From Comamonas thiooxydans (GTDB lineage Bacteria > Pseudomonadota > Gammaproteobacteria > Burkholderiales > Burkholderiaceae_C), in assembly GCF_000964545.1 (NCBI RefSeq), contig NZ_BBVD01000009.1:124001-188000 (forward strand): a DNA stretch of 64,000 nt. Direction: 5' to 3'. The translations under genes and the position numbers were made by a program. Shown one piece after another: positions 63,804 to 64,000 of the stretch. Every line of letters starts with the position of its first letter. Within the stretch, counting starts at the first letter, position 1. The notes beneath the pieces are model-generated. The model was not told the origin of the DNA and did no database searches. It saw nothing but the letters and a program-made list of their open reading frames with translations.

Positions 63804-64000
63804 TCAAACGTGCACCGGCTGGAGCAGCTCCTCCTCGGGCAGCGGAGCCGGCATATACAGGGCCAGATCCTGCGGTGCAGCTACAGGCGCTGCGGGTGCA
63901 GCAGGCGCGTCCGCCGAACCCAGTCCTGCGATATTGCCGCCAGCCTCGTCGGCTGCAGTCTGGGGCTGCAGCACATCGTGCAGCGCAGGCAGAGCGGCAG
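63804..64000 (-). CDS. C-terminal end of a large protein, probably the secreted adhesin of the adjacent exporter
   Basis: The last 65 codons of a minus-strand gene enter the window at the right edge and stop at TGA (63806-63804). The tail is Ala/Pro-rich and acidic (VAAPQDLALYMPAPLPEEEL). No domain can be assigned from this fragment. Position directly upstream of a LapB/C/E-like exporter suggests its substrate, by analogy with lapA-lapBCE, but this is inference. Confidence 0.6.
   Translation of the reverse strand, partial: AALPALHDVLQPQTAADEAGGNIAGLGSADAPAAPAAPVAAPQDLALYMPAPLPEEELLQPVHV

Overview
The window looks like the chromosome of a Comamonadaceae betaproteobacterium, most likely a Comamonas. 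The evidence is the GC-rich core genes, the order mltG-tmk-holB-pilZ-tatD and tolB-pal-cpoB-tcdA, a Bug/TctC-type binding protein, a Burkholderiales-type porin, and a YbgC-like/GNAT fusion. The assignment rests on gene content read by eye and not on a search.

Layout. 1-5968 (minus): a type I secretion-like block with a lipoprotein TolC, a small periplasmic adaptor and the N-terminal 1139 codons of a giant DUF4347 adhesin. 5969-11688: a GAF-EAL protein, an ECF-type sigma factor divergent from a ferritin-like protein and a cytochrome c, and several decayed or very short ORFs. 11689-25429: a 13.7 kb element bounded by a perfect 50 bp direct repeat that is the 3' part of tRNA-Lys(UUU). Its right part is a filamentous prophage (integrase, repressor, Rep, coat proteins, Zot, secretin). 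Its left part carries cargo: a PPP-family phosphatase and a compact AT-rich operon coding a UvrD-like helicase, a DarT-like ADP-ribosyltransferase and an ADP-ribosylglycohydrolase. This operon is the best candidate in the window for an undescribed toxin-antitoxin or anti-phage system. 25380-40067: housekeeping genes (tRNA-Lys, tcdA, cpoB, pal, tolB, msbA, tatD, pilZ, holB, tmk, mltG, ygfZ, an acyltransferase fusion and an esterase). 40735-47780: an iron-linked block with a Fur-like site, DUF3649, PepSY and DUF3325 proteins, a DUF4198-like protein, a TonB siderophore receptor and an AraC regulator. 47924-57032: a catabolic block with a NicC-like flavin monooxygenase, a MarR regulator, a Bug binding protein, a three-subunit molybdenum hydroxylase, a CoxG-like protein and a porin, suggesting hydroxylation of a pyridine-carboxylate-like compound. 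57310-64000: a DUF4148 protein, then a LapBCE-like type I secretion operon (TolC, ABC exporter, HlyD, BamE-like) lying downstream of the 3' end of another large secreted protein that leaves the window.

Working together: the prophage genes run as one minus-strand transcript from the repressor switch at 23.8 kb to the secretin. The three-gene ADP-ribosylation operon has its own start region and overlapping stop/start codons throughout, so its products are probably made in fixed proportion. Both ends of the window are devoted to exporting giant surface proteins, and both loci contain simple repeats that could slip.
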